From positions 1 to 64,000 of the forward strand of contig DJJU01000013.1 in the NCBI GenBank assembly GCA_002434305.1: 64,000 bases of DNA, written 5' to 3'. Every line of letters begins with the position of its first letter. Within the stretch, counting starts at the first letter, position 1. This DNA is from Alicycliphilus sp. UBA6560. Its GTDB lineage: Bacteria; Pseudomonadota; Gammaproteobacteria; Burkholderiales; Burkholderiaceae_C. Made by a program: the position numbers and the translations under genes. The notes beneath the pieces were generated by a model, which was not told the DNA's origin, searched no databases, and saw nothing but the letters and a program-made list of their open reading frames with translations. Positions 1 through 9,258 of this stretch are shown piece after piece.

Positions 1-1637
1 TCCAGGTTGGCGGCGGCCACCGGCGGCGCGGCGGCGCGGCGCGAGCGTTTGGGCGCGGCTTGGGCCGTTGGCTCGCGCAGCTGCACGGCCTGCTCGCCCC
101 GCAGCACGGGGCGCGAGCCCTCGGTCAGCGTCAGCGTGTCGAAGCTGTGGCCGCTATCGAGCAGCACGCGCTGCACGCCCACGGCGCCCAGCGCCAGCAG
201 CTGGCGCAGCACGCCGCGCAGCTGGCTTTCGGAGTAATCCTTGCCCACGCCGAAGGTGGACAGCTGCTGGTGGCCGAACTGGCGCACCTTCTCCGTGTCC
301 TTGCCGCGCACGATGTCCATGATGTGCCCCGTGCCGAAGCTGATGCCGTTGGCCTGGTGCACGCGGTAGATGGTGGACAAAAGCTTCCTGGCGGCGTCGG
401 TGCCGTCCCATACCGCCGGGGGCTGTAAACAGTTGTCGCAGTTGCCGCAGGGCCGGGAGTCTTCGCCGAAGTAGCTCAGCAGCCGCACGCGGCGGCAGTC
501 GGTGGCCTCGGCCAAGGCCAGCAGGGCGTCGAGCTTGCCGCGCAGCACGGCCTTGAATTCTTCGGCCGCGTCGCCGTCATCGATCATGCGGCGCTGGTTC
601 ACCACGTCCTGCAGGCCGTAGACCATCCAGGCGTCGGCAGCCAGCCCGTCGCGGCCGGCGCGGCCCGTCTCCTGGTAGTAGCCCTCGATGTTCTTGGGCA
701 TGTCCACGTGGGCCACGAAACGCACGTCCGGCTTGTCGATGCCCATGCCGAAGGCTATTGTTGCCACCATGACGATGCCGTCCTCGCGCAGAAAGCGGTC
801 CTGGTGCTGCTGGCGCAGCTCGACCGGCAGGCCGGCGTGGTAGGGCAGCGCGCTGATGCCGGCGTCCTGCAGCGCGCGGGCCATCTCCTCCACGCGCTTC
901 CTGGACTGGCAGTACACCACGCCTGCCTCGCCCAGGTGCTCGCGCTCGATGAAACGGATCAGCTGCGCCAGCGGCTCCTTCTTCTCCTCGATGCGGTATC
1001 GGATGTTGGGCCGGTCGAAGCTGCTGATGAAAAGGCGCGCGTCCTGCAGCTGCAGCCCGGCGACGATGTCGGCGCGCGTCAGCTCGTCGGCCGTGGCCGT
1101 GAGGGCGATGCGCGGCACGTCGGGGTAGCGCTCGTGCAGCAGGGACAGCTGGCGGTATTCGGGCCGGAAGTCGTGGCCCCACTGGCTCACGCAGTGCGCC
1201 TCGTCGATGGCGAACAGCGACAGCTGGCCGCGCTGGTGCAGGCCGTCCAGCAGCGCGATGAAACGGTCGGTGGTCACGCGCTCGGGCGCGGCGTACAGGG
1301 CGGTCAGCTCGCCGCGCGACAGGCGCTGCTCCACGTCCAGCGTCTGCGGCCAGTCCAGCGTGGAGTTGAGAAAGGCCGCCTCCACGCCCGCCTCCAGCAG
1401 CGCACCCACCTGGTCGTGCATCAGCGCGATCAGCGGCGAGACGACGATGGTGACGCCCTGCCCCGCTTCGCGCCGCACGATGGCCGGCACCTGGTAGCAC
1501 AGCGACTTGCCCCCGCCCGTGGGCATGAGCACCAGGGCGTCGCCGCCGGCGACAACGTGTTCGATGATGGCTTCCTGCGGGCCACGGAAATGCTCGTAGC
1601 CGAAGACGTCGTGCAGGACGGAAAGCGCGGGGGACAA
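1..1637 (-). CDS. recQ: ATP-dependent DNA helicase RecQ (C-terminus beyond window)
   Basis: Superfamily 2 3'-5' DNA helicase for recombination and fork repair. The reverse strand reads a Walker A region GGDALVLMPTGGGKSLCYQ, the DEAH box in FAIDEAHCVSQWGHDFRPEY (with the RecQ aromatic loop), motif VI ending TGRAGRDG, and a zinc-binding Cys set (CRRVRLLSYFGE..CGNCDNC) followed by a winged-helix region. The window edge cuts the gene in or before the HRDC domain. The reading frame is open up to an ATG at 1712, but codons between 1712 and about 1650 lie in a dispersed intergenic repeat. I therefore prefer the TTG at 1637, preceded by AAGAGAG at good spacing and giving the family-like start LSPALSVLHDVFGYE. 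Family assignment is certain; the start is inferred. Confidence 0.93.
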   Translation of the reverse strand, partial: MSPALSVLHDVFGYEHFRGPQEAIIEHVVAGGDALVLMPTGGGKSLCYQVPAIVRREAGQGVTIVVSPLIALMHDQVGALLEAGVEAAFLNSTLDWPQTLDVEQRLSRGELTALYAAPERVTTDRFIALLDGLHQRGQLSLFAIDEAHCVSQWGHDFRPEYRQLSLLHERYPDVPRIALTATADELTRADIVAGLQLQDARLFISSFDRPNIRYRIEEKKEPLAQLIRFIEREHLGEAGVVYCQSRKRVEEMARALQDAGISALPYHAGLPVELRQQHQDRFLREDGIVMVATIAFGMGIDKPDVRFVAHVDMPKNIEGYYQETGRAGRDGLAADAWMVYGLQDVVNQRRMIDDGDAAEEFKAVLRGKLDALLALAEATDCRRVRLLSYFGEDSRPCGNCDNCLQPPAVWDGTDAARKLLSTIYRVHQANGISFGTGHIMDIVRGKDTEKVRQFGHQQLSTFGVGKDYSESQLRGVLRQLLALGAVGVQRVLLDSGHSFDTLTLTEGSRPVLRGEQAVQLREPTAQAAPKRSRRAAAPPVAAANL

Positions 1638-1650
1638 GGCGGGAAACTCT

Positions 1651-1702
1651 CTTTTTGATAGCTGCCAGCGCTTGATGGGCAAGGGCTGGAGGCCAATTTG
1701 AC
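1651..1702. repeat. Dispersed intergenic repeat, copy 1 (Comamonadaceae type)
   Basis: Contains GATAGCTGCCAGCGCTTG and AGGCCAATTTGAC, closely matching copies at 5035, 7471 and (diverged) 60433. Arms CCAGCGCTTG (1665-1674) and CAAGGGCTGG (1680-1689) pair with one mismatch. I recall this element as very abundant between genes in Acidovorax-like genomes. It sits just upstream of recQ. Confidence 0.75.
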
Positions 1703-1836
1703 GTGCAACCATGGCGGTGCAGGCAGGCGCTTATTTTGCGCCGCGGACCTTGGGCCTTCAACGCAAAGGGGCGCAAGGCGGGCCGATTGTCCCCGGCCGC
1801 GCCCCGCGCCCCTTCAGTCGTCGCGTGTACTGGCCC

Positions 1837-3810
1837 CTACAGCGCCCCGTCGCCCAGCACCAGGCCTTCGCGCCGCGGGTCCACGCCGCCCTGCCACTGC
1901 GCCGTCCCGCCGCGCTGCACGCGCATGATGGTGGAGATGCCGCTGGACTGCGCATTGGTCGACACCGTGTGGCCCTTGGCCTGCAGGCCGGCGACCAGGC
2001 CGCTCAGATCCATGGTGGTGTTGGAGCCGTCCACGTTGGTGGTGCGGCTGTTGCTCGCGCCGAAGTCGTTGAGCGAGGTGGCCTGCTGCGCGTCCAGCCC
2101 CCAGTCCAGCGCGCCGACCACGGTCTTGAGCACGTACTGGATGATGGCGCCGCCGCCGGGCGAGCCGGTGGCCATCAGGAACTCATCCGGGCCGCTGGCG
2201 CCCTTGAAGACCAGTGTGGGCGCCATGGTGCTGCGCGGACGCTTGCCCGGCTCCACGCGGTTGGCCACCGGGTTGCCGGCGCTGTCCTGCGGCTGGGCAG
2301 AGAAGTCGGTCAGCTGGTTGGTCAGCAAGAAGCCGCCGACCATGTGGAACGAGCCCATGCTGGACTCCACCGTGGTGGTCATGGACACGACGTTGCCGTA
2401 GGCATCGACGATGGAGTAGTGCGTGGTGCCGTACTCCGGCGTGCGGTCCACGGCCTGGCGGGCGGTGGTGGTGTCGAACACGCCGGCCTCGGCCACGCCC
2501 ATGCTGCGGTCGGGGTCGATGAGCGCGGCGCGCGCCTTCAGGTAGTTCTTGTCCAGCAGGCTGGCCATGCCGCGCCCGGGGAGGGAGACGAAGTCGGTAT
2601 CGGCCACGTATTTGTCGCGGTCGGCATAGGCCAGGCGCTCGGCCTCGGTGACCAGGTGCACGCCCATGACGCTGGGGACGCCGCCCTCGTTGTCCGGGTC
2701 GGCCGGCTTGTGCGCTGCCAGATCGAAGTTCTCCAGAATGCCCAGCGCCTGCACGATGGCGATGCCGCCCGAGGACGGCGGCGACATGGAGCACACGTAA
2801 TAGCTGCTGCGGTAGCTGCTGCACACCGGCTCGCGCTTCTTGGCCTGGTAGCTGGCCAGGTCCTGCAGCGTCATCAGGCTGGGGGTGATGGGCGTGCGCG
2901 CGGCGTCGTCGCCCACCGACTGGCCGGCCTTGGCGACGATGGCCTCGGCGATGGGGCCGCGGTGCAGCGCGTCCGCGCCCTGCTCGGCCAGCGCCTTCAG
3001 CGTCGCGGCGTAGGGCGCGTTGGTCATGGTGGACAGCGCCGGGCGCGGCGTGCCGTCGGGCAAAAAGTAGATCTGCATGGCGTTGGCGTCCAGCGCCAGG
3101 CTGGAGGCGTTGCCGGCGATGGCGCTGGCCAGCCGCTGCGGGATCTTGAAGCCGTTGGTGGACAGCTGGATGCCCTCGTCGAACAGCTGGCTCCAGCGCA
3201 GCTTGCCATGCTCGCCGTGCGCCATCTCCAGCATGCGCATCACGCCCGGCACGCCAATGGAGCGGCCGCTGCGCCGTGCGCTGGGCACGGGCGCGGGGGA
3301 GTTGGCATCGGCCTGGTCCTGGCGCACCAGGTAGTAGCCCGTGGCGGCGGCCGGCGCCGTTTCGCGGCCGTCGTAGGCGGTGACCTTCTTGGTGGCCGCG
3401 TCGTAGTGCAGCATGAAGGCGCTACCGGCGATGGTGCTGGACTGCGGCTCCACCAGGCCCAGCACGGCCTGCACGGCCACAGCCGCATCCACCGCCGAGC
3501 CTCCGGCGCGCAGCACGTCGCAGCCGGCCTTGGTGGCCAGCGGCGTGTTGGCCACCACCATGTACTTGCTGGAATGCTTGGCCTTGTAGCCCAGGCGGTA
3601 GCCCGAAGCGGCTTCCGGCGCGGCCGGGTCGCCCGGCACGCCCGAGCCCACGACGACCGGCTGGCCGCTGCTGGAGACCACCGAGCAGCTGTCCGGGTTG
3701 TTGTCCACGGCCAGGTTGTTGGGCTCCAGCGAGCCGCCGGAACCGCCGCAGCCGGCCAGGGCCAGCAGCGCGGCCAGCGAAGCCGCCGACCAAAGGGGAT
3801 GGTGCGCCAT
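1837..3810 (-). CDS. ggt: Gamma-glutamyltransferase, lipoprotein type
   Basis: Hydrolyses or transfers the gamma-glutamyl group of glutathione outside the cytoplasm. It is about 657 residues, close to the family length. The N-terminus MAHHPLW...LLALAGCGG is a lipoprotein signal with lipobox LAGC, so the enzyme is probably membrane-anchored rather than freely periplasmic. The NTN-hydrolase self-cleavage site is visible at PEYGTTHYSIVDAYGNVVS, where the second Thr of GTTH is the expected nucleophile. The downstream MATGSPGGGAIIQ segment is the conserved glycine-rich substrate loop. The start at 3810 follows AGGAGAC. The frame is open far upstream toward 5037, but that part is antisense to metH. 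It is transcribed divergently from the metH-domain gene. Confidence 0.93.
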   Translation of the reverse strand: MAHHPLWSAASLAALLALAGCGGSGGSLEPNNLAVDNNPDSCSVVSSSGQPVVVGSGVPGDPAAPEAASGYRLGYKAKHSSKYMVVANTPLATKAGCDVLRAGGSAVDAAVAVQAVLGLVEPQSSTIAGSAFMLHYDAATKKVTAYDGRETAPAAATGYYLVRQDQADANSPAPVPSARRSGRSIGVPGVMRMLEMAHGEHGKLRWSQLFDEGIQLSTNGFKIPQRLASAIAGNASSLALDANAMQIYFLPDGTPRPALSTMTNAPYAATLKALAEQGADALHRGPIAEAIVAKAGQSVGDDAARTPITPSLMTLQDLASYQAKKREPVCSSYRSSYYVCSMSPPSSGGIAIVQALGILENFDLAAHKPADPDNEGGVPSVMGVHLVTEAERLAYADRDKYVADTDFVSLPGRGMASLLDKNYLKARAALIDPDRSMGVAEAGVFDTTTARQAVDRTPEYGTTHYSIVDAYGNVVSMTTTVESSMGSFHMVGGFLLTNQLTDFSAQPQDSAGNPVANRVEPGKRPRSTMAPTLVFKGASGPDEFLMATGSPGGGAIIQYVLKTVVGALDWGLDAQQATSLNDFGASNSRTTNVDGSNTTMDLSGLVAGLQAKGHTVSTNAQSSGISTIMRVQRGGTAQWQGGVDPRREGLVLGDGAL

Positions 3811-3990
3811 GATGTCTCCTCGTGTTGCAGATGGAAGAAGCGAGCGTGCGCGCGGCCGTGGCGGCCGGCGCGACCACTCTATCGGCGCACCCCCTGCCGC
3901 CCCTGTTCCCAGACGTAACCGGCGCCGCCGCAGCGGTCTTTGCCCTTGCCAGGAGCGCTGCGCGCCCGGTCTTCCTAGAATGCTGGCCCC

Positions 3991-5028
<1,038 letters not shown>

Positions 5029-5034
5029 CGCTAG

Positions 5035-5090
5035 CAAATCAATAGCTGCCAGCGCTTATCCACTAAGCGCCACAGGCCGATTTGGCTCAT
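5035..5090. repeat. Dispersed intergenic repeat, copy 2
   Basis: Same family as the copy at 1651: AATAGCTGCCAGCGCTTA, then a perfect hairpin GCGCTTA-tccac-TAAGCGC (5052-5070), then CAGGCCGATTTGG. It occupies the whole space between the convergent metH-domain gene and tetR, and overlaps the tetR stop by a few bases. It may act as a bidirectional terminator-like hairpin, though it lacks a T-run. Confidence 0.75.
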
Positions 5091-5746
5091 AGCCTGCGCG
5101 GCAGGGCGGCGGCGTAGGCCTGGGCCGCGCGCTGCAGCTCGGCCATGAGGCCAGGGCCCTCCACGCCCGCCGCGCCGCGCGACAGCAGCGCCTGCGAGAC
5201 GCTGCCGTAGGTCATGGTGTGCAGCATGCGCGCGGCAACGGCCGGGTGCTGCGGCGGATCTGCGGCGGCGGCCAGGGCGGCGCGCCACAGCTCCACCCAG
5301 GCCTCGTACTGGCGCGCGAAGGCCTCGCGCGTGGAGACCTGCCGCTCCAGCGCAAACAGCTGCGCCCACAGCGCCGCGTGCTCCAGCACCGGCGCGGCCT
5401 GCGCCTCCAGCTGCACGGCGACCACCTGCGCCAAAGGCAGGCCCGCGCTGCGCCGCGCTGCCGCACGCGCCTGCTGCGCCAGCGCCTTGACGTGCTGGTG
5501 CACCACCAGCGCCGCCAACGCCTGCATGTTGCCGAAGTATTCGTAGAACGTGCCCACCCCCACGCCAGCCACGGCGACCACCTCGCGCACGGTGGTTTTC
5601 TCCCAGCTCACGTCCAGCAGAACCCGAACGAAAGCCTCCTGCAGCGCCTGCGAGCTGGCCCGCGCGCGCGACTGGCGCGGCCTGCGGCGCATGGCGGGCG
5701 GCGTTGTAGCCTGCGCCGGCGCAATCCGAACACCCTTGGCTGCCAT
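5087..5746 (-). CDS. TetR-family transcriptional regulator divergent from aidB
   Basis: A 219-residue TetR repressor. The HTH reads VREVVAVAGVGVGTFYEYFGNMQALAALV near residues 52-80, the usual TetR signature with the Tyr-x-Tyr-Phe recognition turn. The C-terminal ligand domain is Ala-rich with no recognisable ligand signature. The start at 5746 follows AGGAA; a later Met (MRRRPRQSRARASS, near 5692) is possible. It is divergent from aidB across only about 55 bp, so it likely controls aidB and itself. Confidence 0.88.
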   Translation of the reverse strand: MAAKGVRIAPAQATTPPAMRRRPRQSRARASSQALQEAFVRVLLDVSWEKTTVREVVAVAGVGVGTFYEYFGNMQALAALVVHQHVKALAQQARAAARRSAGLPLAQVVAVQLEAQAAPVLEHAALWAQLFALERQVSTREAFARQYEAWVELWRAALAAAADPPQHPAVAARMLHTMTYGSVSQALLSRGAAGVEGPGLMAELQRAAQAYAAALPRRL

Positions 5747-5800
5747 CGTTCCTAGACTCTCTCCATTCACCGGACAAGCAAGCAAGAAGGAGGCATGCAC

Positions 5801-7459
5801 ATGGACTGGCACACCCACGAGGTTTTCAACCAATACCCCGAGCTGACCGGCTACAACCTGCTGGCCACCGACCCAGCCCTGAACGAGGCGCTGCAGCGTG
5901 CCGGTGCCGGCTGGGCAGTGCCGCAGCTGGACGCCTACGCCCAGCGGCTGGGCCAGGCCGAGACGTACCAGCTGGCAGCGGACGCCAACCGCCATACGCC
6001 GGAACTGGCCAGCTTCGACAGCCGCGGCCGGCGCATTGACCGGGTGGACTTCCACCCCAGCTGGCACCGGCTCATGGCAATGTACCGCGGCGAGGGCCTG
6101 GTCTCGCTGCCCTTCAAGGACGAGCGCGCCGGCCGCTGGGCCGCCTGGGCGGCGGGCTTTTACCTGCACAGCCAGGTCGAGCAGGGCACCATGTGCCCGG
6201 CCACCATGACCCAGGCCAGCATCCCCCTGCTGCAAAAGGAAAACGCCCTGTGGCAGCAGCTGGGCGCCAAGCTCTACAGCGACGCCTACGACCCGCGCGA
6301 CGTGCCGGTGGCGGACAAGCAGAGCATCTGGGTCGGCATGGGCATGACGGAAAAGCAGGGCGGCTCGGACGTGCGCGCCAACACCACCGTGGCCACGCCC
6401 GTGGGCGCCGGCGGGCGCGGCGGCGAATACCTGCTGCGCGGGCACAAGTGGTTCTTCTCCGCGCCCATGTGCGACGCCCACCTGGTGGTGGCGCGCACCG
6501 GCGAGGGCGGACCGTTCGCGTGTTTCTACGTGCCGCGCTGGCGCCCGGACGGCCGCAAGAACGCGGTCAACGTGCAGCGCCTCAAGGACAAGGTGGGCAA
6601 CCGCAGCAACTCCAGCAGCGAGGTCGAGTTCCAGGACGCCTGGGGCATCCTGATGGGCGAGGAGGGCCGCGGCATCCCGACCATCATCGAGATGGCCACC
6701 TACACCCGCCTGAACTGCGTGGCCGGCAGCGCCGCCATCCTGCGCCAGGCCACGGTGCAGGCCATTAGCTATGCGCGCCAGCGCCACGCCTTCGGCAAGG
6801 CCCTGGCCGACCAGCCCCTGATGCGCGCCGTGCTGGCCGACCTGGCGCTGGAGAGCGAGGCCACCCTGGTGCTGCTGATGCGCCTGGCCCAGGCCTTCGA
6901 GGCCGAGGGCGACCCCGCAGCGCGCGCCTGGAGCCGCCTGATGACACCGGCCGCCAAGTTCTGGGTCTGCAAGCGCGGCGTGGAGCTGACCGGCGAGGCC
7001 ATGGAGGCCATGGGCGGCAACGGCTACGTGCTGGAAGGGGTGATGGGCCGGTTGTTCCTGGAGTCCCCCGTCAACTCCATCTGGGAGGGCTCGGGCAACG
7101 TCATGTGCCTGGACGTGCTGCGCGCCTTCTCGCGCGAGCCGCAGGCGGCGCAGGCGCTGCTGGCCGAGCTGGCGCCCATCGCCCAGGGCGAGCCGCGCAT
7201 CGCCGCCGCCCTAGCGCAGGTGCAGGCGCTGCTGGCCCTGCCGCCGGGCGACCTGGAAGGGCTGGGCCGGGTGCTGGTGCAGCAGCTGGTGCTGGTGGCC
7301 CAGGCCTGCCTGCTGCGCCAGCACGCGCCGGCCTTCGTGGCCGATGCCTTCATCGCCACGCGGCTGGGCGAGGCCGGCATGGGCGCGCGCGTGGTGGGAG
7401 CCATCGACACGCGCGGCATGGACGTGCAGGCCCTCCTGCAACGCGCCTTTCCGGCCTGA
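5801..7459 (+). CDS. aidB: AidB-like acyl-CoA dehydrogenase (alkylation response protein)
   Basis: FAD-containing acyl-CoA dehydrogenase fold protein of the AidB branch, about 552 residues against 541 in E. coli. It follows E. coli AidB closely: THEVFNQ at the N-terminus, FHPSWH, GMGMTEKQGGSDVRANTT, GHKWFFSAPMCDAHLV, LKDKVGNRSNSSSEVEFQDA, the RQRHAFG Arg region, and PVNSIWEGSGN(V)MCLDVLR near the C-terminus. AidB is induced in the E. coli adaptive response and reported to bind DNA; its true substrate is uncertain. AAGGAGG (5787-5793) is too close to ATG 5795 but well spaced for ATG 5801, so I chose 5801. Control here is probably by the divergent TetR rather than Ada. Confidence 0.94.
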   Translation: MDWHTHEVFNQYPELTGYNLLATDPALNEALQRAGAGWAVPQLDAYAQRLGQAETYQLAADANRHTPELASFDSRGRRIDRVDFHPSWHRLMAMYRGEGLVSLPFKDERAGRWAAWAAGFYLHSQVEQGTMCPATMTQASIPLLQKENALWQQLGAKLYSDAYDPRDVPVADKQSIWVGMGMTEKQGGSDVRANTTVATPVGAGGRGGEYLLRGHKWFFSAPMCDAHLVVARTGEGGPFACFYVPRWRPDGRKNAVNVQRLKDKVGNRSNSSSEVEFQDAWGILMGEEGRGIPTIIEMATYTRLNCVAGSAAILRQATVQAISYARQRHAFGKALADQPLMRAVLADLALESEATLVLLMRLAQAFEAEGDPAARAWSRLMTPAAKFWVCKRGVELTGEAMEAMGGNGYVLEGVMGRLFLESPVNSIWEGSGNVMCLDVLRAFSREPQAAQALLAELAPIAQGEPRIAAALAQVQALLALPPGDLEGLGRVLVQQLVLVAQACLLRQHAPAFVADAFIATRLGEAGMGARVVGAIDTRGMDVQALLQRAFPA

Positions 7460-7470
7460 ACGCTTTCAAG

Positions 7471-7521
7471 CAAAAAAGAGGCTCTAACGCCCGCCAGTAA
7501 AGCGCTGGCAGCTATTGAAAC
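7471..7521. repeat. Dispersed intergenic repeat, copy 3 (reverse orientation)
   Basis: Read on the minus strand it gives CAATAGCTGCCAGCGCTTT, the same core as copies 1 and 2, ending in CTCTTTTTTG. A short stem GCCAG (7493-7497)/CTGGC (7505-7509) is possible. It lies just past the aidB stop. Confidence 0.7.
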
Positions 7522-7532
7522 GTGAGCGTCCT

Positions 7533-7563
7533 GGCGCATGCACCGGCCGCCGGTGCATGCGCC
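7533..7563 (+). promoter_or_regulatory. Perfect 14-bp hairpin immediately upstream of ilvA
   Basis: GGCGCATGCACCGG and CCGGTGCATGCGCC are exact reverse complements separated by CCG. The hairpin ends 10 bases before the preferred ilvA start (7574), where no Shine-Dalgarno is visible, and has no T-run. Candidates are an operator or an RNA element that affects translation initiation. Confidence 0.6.
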
Positions 7564-7573
7564 ACAATGCGCC

Positions 7574-8773
7574 ATGCTTTGCCTCCAAGACATCCAGGAC
7601 GCCGCCGCCCGCCTGCGCGACCAGGTGCTCGACACGCCGTGCGTGGAGTCGCGCACCCTGTCGCAGATCGTGGGCGCGCAGGTGTTCCTGAAGTTCGAGA
7701 ACCTGCAGTTCACCGCCTCCTTCAAGGAGCGCGGCGCCTGCAACCGGCTGGCGCTGCTGTCCCCTGAGGAGCGCACGCGCGGCGTGGTCGCCATGAGCGC
7801 CGGCAACCACGCCCAGGGCGTGGCCTATCACGCACAGCGGCTGGGCCTGCGTGCCGTGATCGTCATGCCGCGCTTCACGCCCGGTGTGAAGGTGGAGCGC
7901 ACGCGCGGCTTCGGCGCCGAGGTGGTGCTGCACGGCGACACGCTGGAGGAAGCCCGCAGCCACGCCTACCAGCTGGCCGAGCAGCAGCACCTGACCTTCA
8001 TCCACCCCTACGACGACGAAGCCGTGGCCGCCGGCCAGGGCACGGTGGCGCTGGAGATGCTGGCCGAGCAGCCCGACCTGGACGCGCTGGTCGTCTCGGT
8101 GGGCGGCGGCGGCCTGCTGGCCGGCATGGCCACGGCGGCGCGGGCGCTGAAACCCGGCCTGGAGATCGTCGGCGTGCAGGCGGCGCGCTTTCCGGCCATG
8201 GTCAACGCCGTGCAGGGCACGCACCACGCACAGGGCACATCCACGATCGCCGAGGGCATCGCCGTGGGCCAGCCGGGCGAGATCACGCGCGAGGCGATCT
8301 GCCGCCTGGTGGACGACCTGCTGCTGGTCGAGGAGGGCGACATCGAGCAAGCCGTGCTGATGCTGCTGGAGATCGAAAAAACCCTGGTCGAGGGCGCGGG
8401 CGCGGCCGGCCTGGCCGCGCTGATCCGCCACGGCGCGCGCTTTGCCGGCAAGAAGGTGGGCCTGGTGCTGTCGGGTGGCAACATCGACCCGCTGCTGCTG
8501 GCCGCCATCATCGAGCGCGGCATGGTGCGCTCGGGCCGCCTGGCGCGCATCCGCGTGAGCGCGCGCGACGTGCCCGGCGTGCTGGCGCGCATCACCGCCA
8601 CCGTGGCCGACGCCGGCGCCAACATTGAGGAGGTGCACCACCAGCGCGCCTTCACCATGCTGGCCGCGCAGAACGTGGAGATCGAGCTGGTGCTGCAAAC
8701 CCGCGGGCGCGAGCACATCGAGCAGGTGCTGGCCGCCCTGCGCGCGGCCGACATGCAGGCGCAGGAACGCTGA
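7574..8773 (+). CDS. ilvA: Threonine ammonia-lyase with single C-terminal ACT domain
   Basis: PLP enzyme that deaminates threonine to 2-oxobutyrate, feeding isoleucine synthesis or catabolism. The 399-residue protein has the PLP lysine in FTASFKERGACNRLA (Lys51), the phosphate-binding SVGGGGLLAG loop near residue 175, and a C-terminal ACT domain (RIRVSARDVPGVLARITATVADAGANIEEVHHQR). It matches the medium-length single-ACT form (ilvA_1Cterm type), not the 510-residue two-ACT biosynthetic enzyme, so effector control may differ. The frame opens at 7538 inside the hairpin; 7574 gives the family-like MLCLQDIQDAAARL. Other genes for branched-chain synthesis are not adjacent. Confidence 0.92.
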   Translation: MLCLQDIQDAAARLRDQVLDTPCVESRTLSQIVGAQVFLKFENLQFTASFKERGACNRLALLSPEERTRGVVAMSAGNHAQGVAYHAQRLGLRAVIVMPRFTPGVKVERTRGFGAEVVLHGDTLEEARSHAYQLAEQQHLTFIHPYDDEAVAAGQGTVALEMLAEQPDLDALVVSVGGGGLLAGMATAARALKPGLEIVGVQAARFPAMVNAVQGTHHAQGTSTIAEGIAVGQPGEITREAICRLVDDLLLVEEGDIEQAVLMLLEIEKTLVEGAGAAGLAALIRHGARFAGKKVGLVLSGGNIDPLLLAAIIERGMVRSGRLARIRVSARDVPGVLARITATVADAGANIEEVHHQRAFTMLAAQNVEIELVLQTRGREHIEQVLAALRAADMQAQER

Positions 8774-8833
8774 GCCTCCGCTACACTGCCGGCACGCGCG
8801 AGCCCATCCCATCAGTACACAAGGAGACCGACC

Positions 8834-8995
8834 ATGACGCACGACCCCGCCCTCGCCCCCAACGCCGCCGACGTGGAAGCGGCCGAGGCCGTTGACGCCG
8901 TCGAATCGGTGGTGAACGTGATTCCCGTGGTGATCCCGGCCGTGGGCGCGGCCATGATCTTCCTGCTGGCCTTCATTGCCGTCTACGTCGGCTGA
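8834..8995 (+). CDS. Small single-span membrane protein (53 aa), unknown function
   Basis: A strong AAGGAGA (8821-8827) precedes the ATG. The product has an acidic, Ala-rich N-terminal half followed by one hydrophobic stretch NVIPVVIPAVGAAMIFLLAF, and ends in VYVG. That layout fits a small one-helix inner-membrane protein. A clear intrinsic terminator follows at 9020, so the gene is transcribed separately from pckG. I do not recognise the family. Confidence 0.65.
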   Translation: MTHDPALAPNAADVEAAEAVDAVESVVNVIPVVIPAVGAAMIFLLAFIAVYVG

Positions 8996-9019
8996 CCCGG
9001 CCCCCTCGCCCGCCCGAAG

Positions 9020-9040
9020 CCCCGCACCGCGGGGTTTTTT
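9020..9040 (+). terminator. Intrinsic terminator after the 53-aa gene
   Basis: Stem CCCCGC/GCGGGG with loop ACC, followed directly by six T (9035-9040). Textbook form. Confidence 0.85.
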
Positions 9041-9150
9041 CTTTGCCAGCGCAGAAATCATGCACGCATAACCTAATGCTTCTTTTGCATGGTTTTGACC
9101 CCTGTCCGACAGACAAAAAACGGGTCGCTTCTTAAAATTGATGGCTTGCC

Positions 9151-9239
9151 CCGCCCTGGGCCCTCGGGCGGCGGCATGCAGCCGTTTTTCCAAAGAGCAC
9201 GCCGACTGGCTGCGCGGCCTTTTGGAAAGACGGTTTTTT
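9151..9239 (+). promoter_or_regulatory. pckG leader with terminator-like hairpin (candidate attenuator)
   Basis: Within the pckG 5' region, CCGTTTTTCCAAA (9182-9194) pairs with TTTGGAAAGACGG (9221-9233): 13 bp with one G-U wobble, followed at once by TTTTTT (9234-9239). This is an intrinsic-terminator shape 20 bases before the pckG ATG and downstream of the previous gene's own terminator. A smaller hairpin CCGCCC/GGGCGG lies at 9151-9171. A possible -10 (TTAAAAT) is at 9132-9138, which would give a leader of about 95 nt. Function is inferred. Confidence 0.55.
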
Positions 9240-9258
9240 CACTTCCAAGGTCGATTTC

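Noticed and set aside
577..1776. A 399-residue Arg/Ala-rich minus-strand ORF over recQ
   Set aside because: It is an off-frame reading of recQ; the frame with Walker A, DEAH and zinc Cys motifs is different and open to the window edge.
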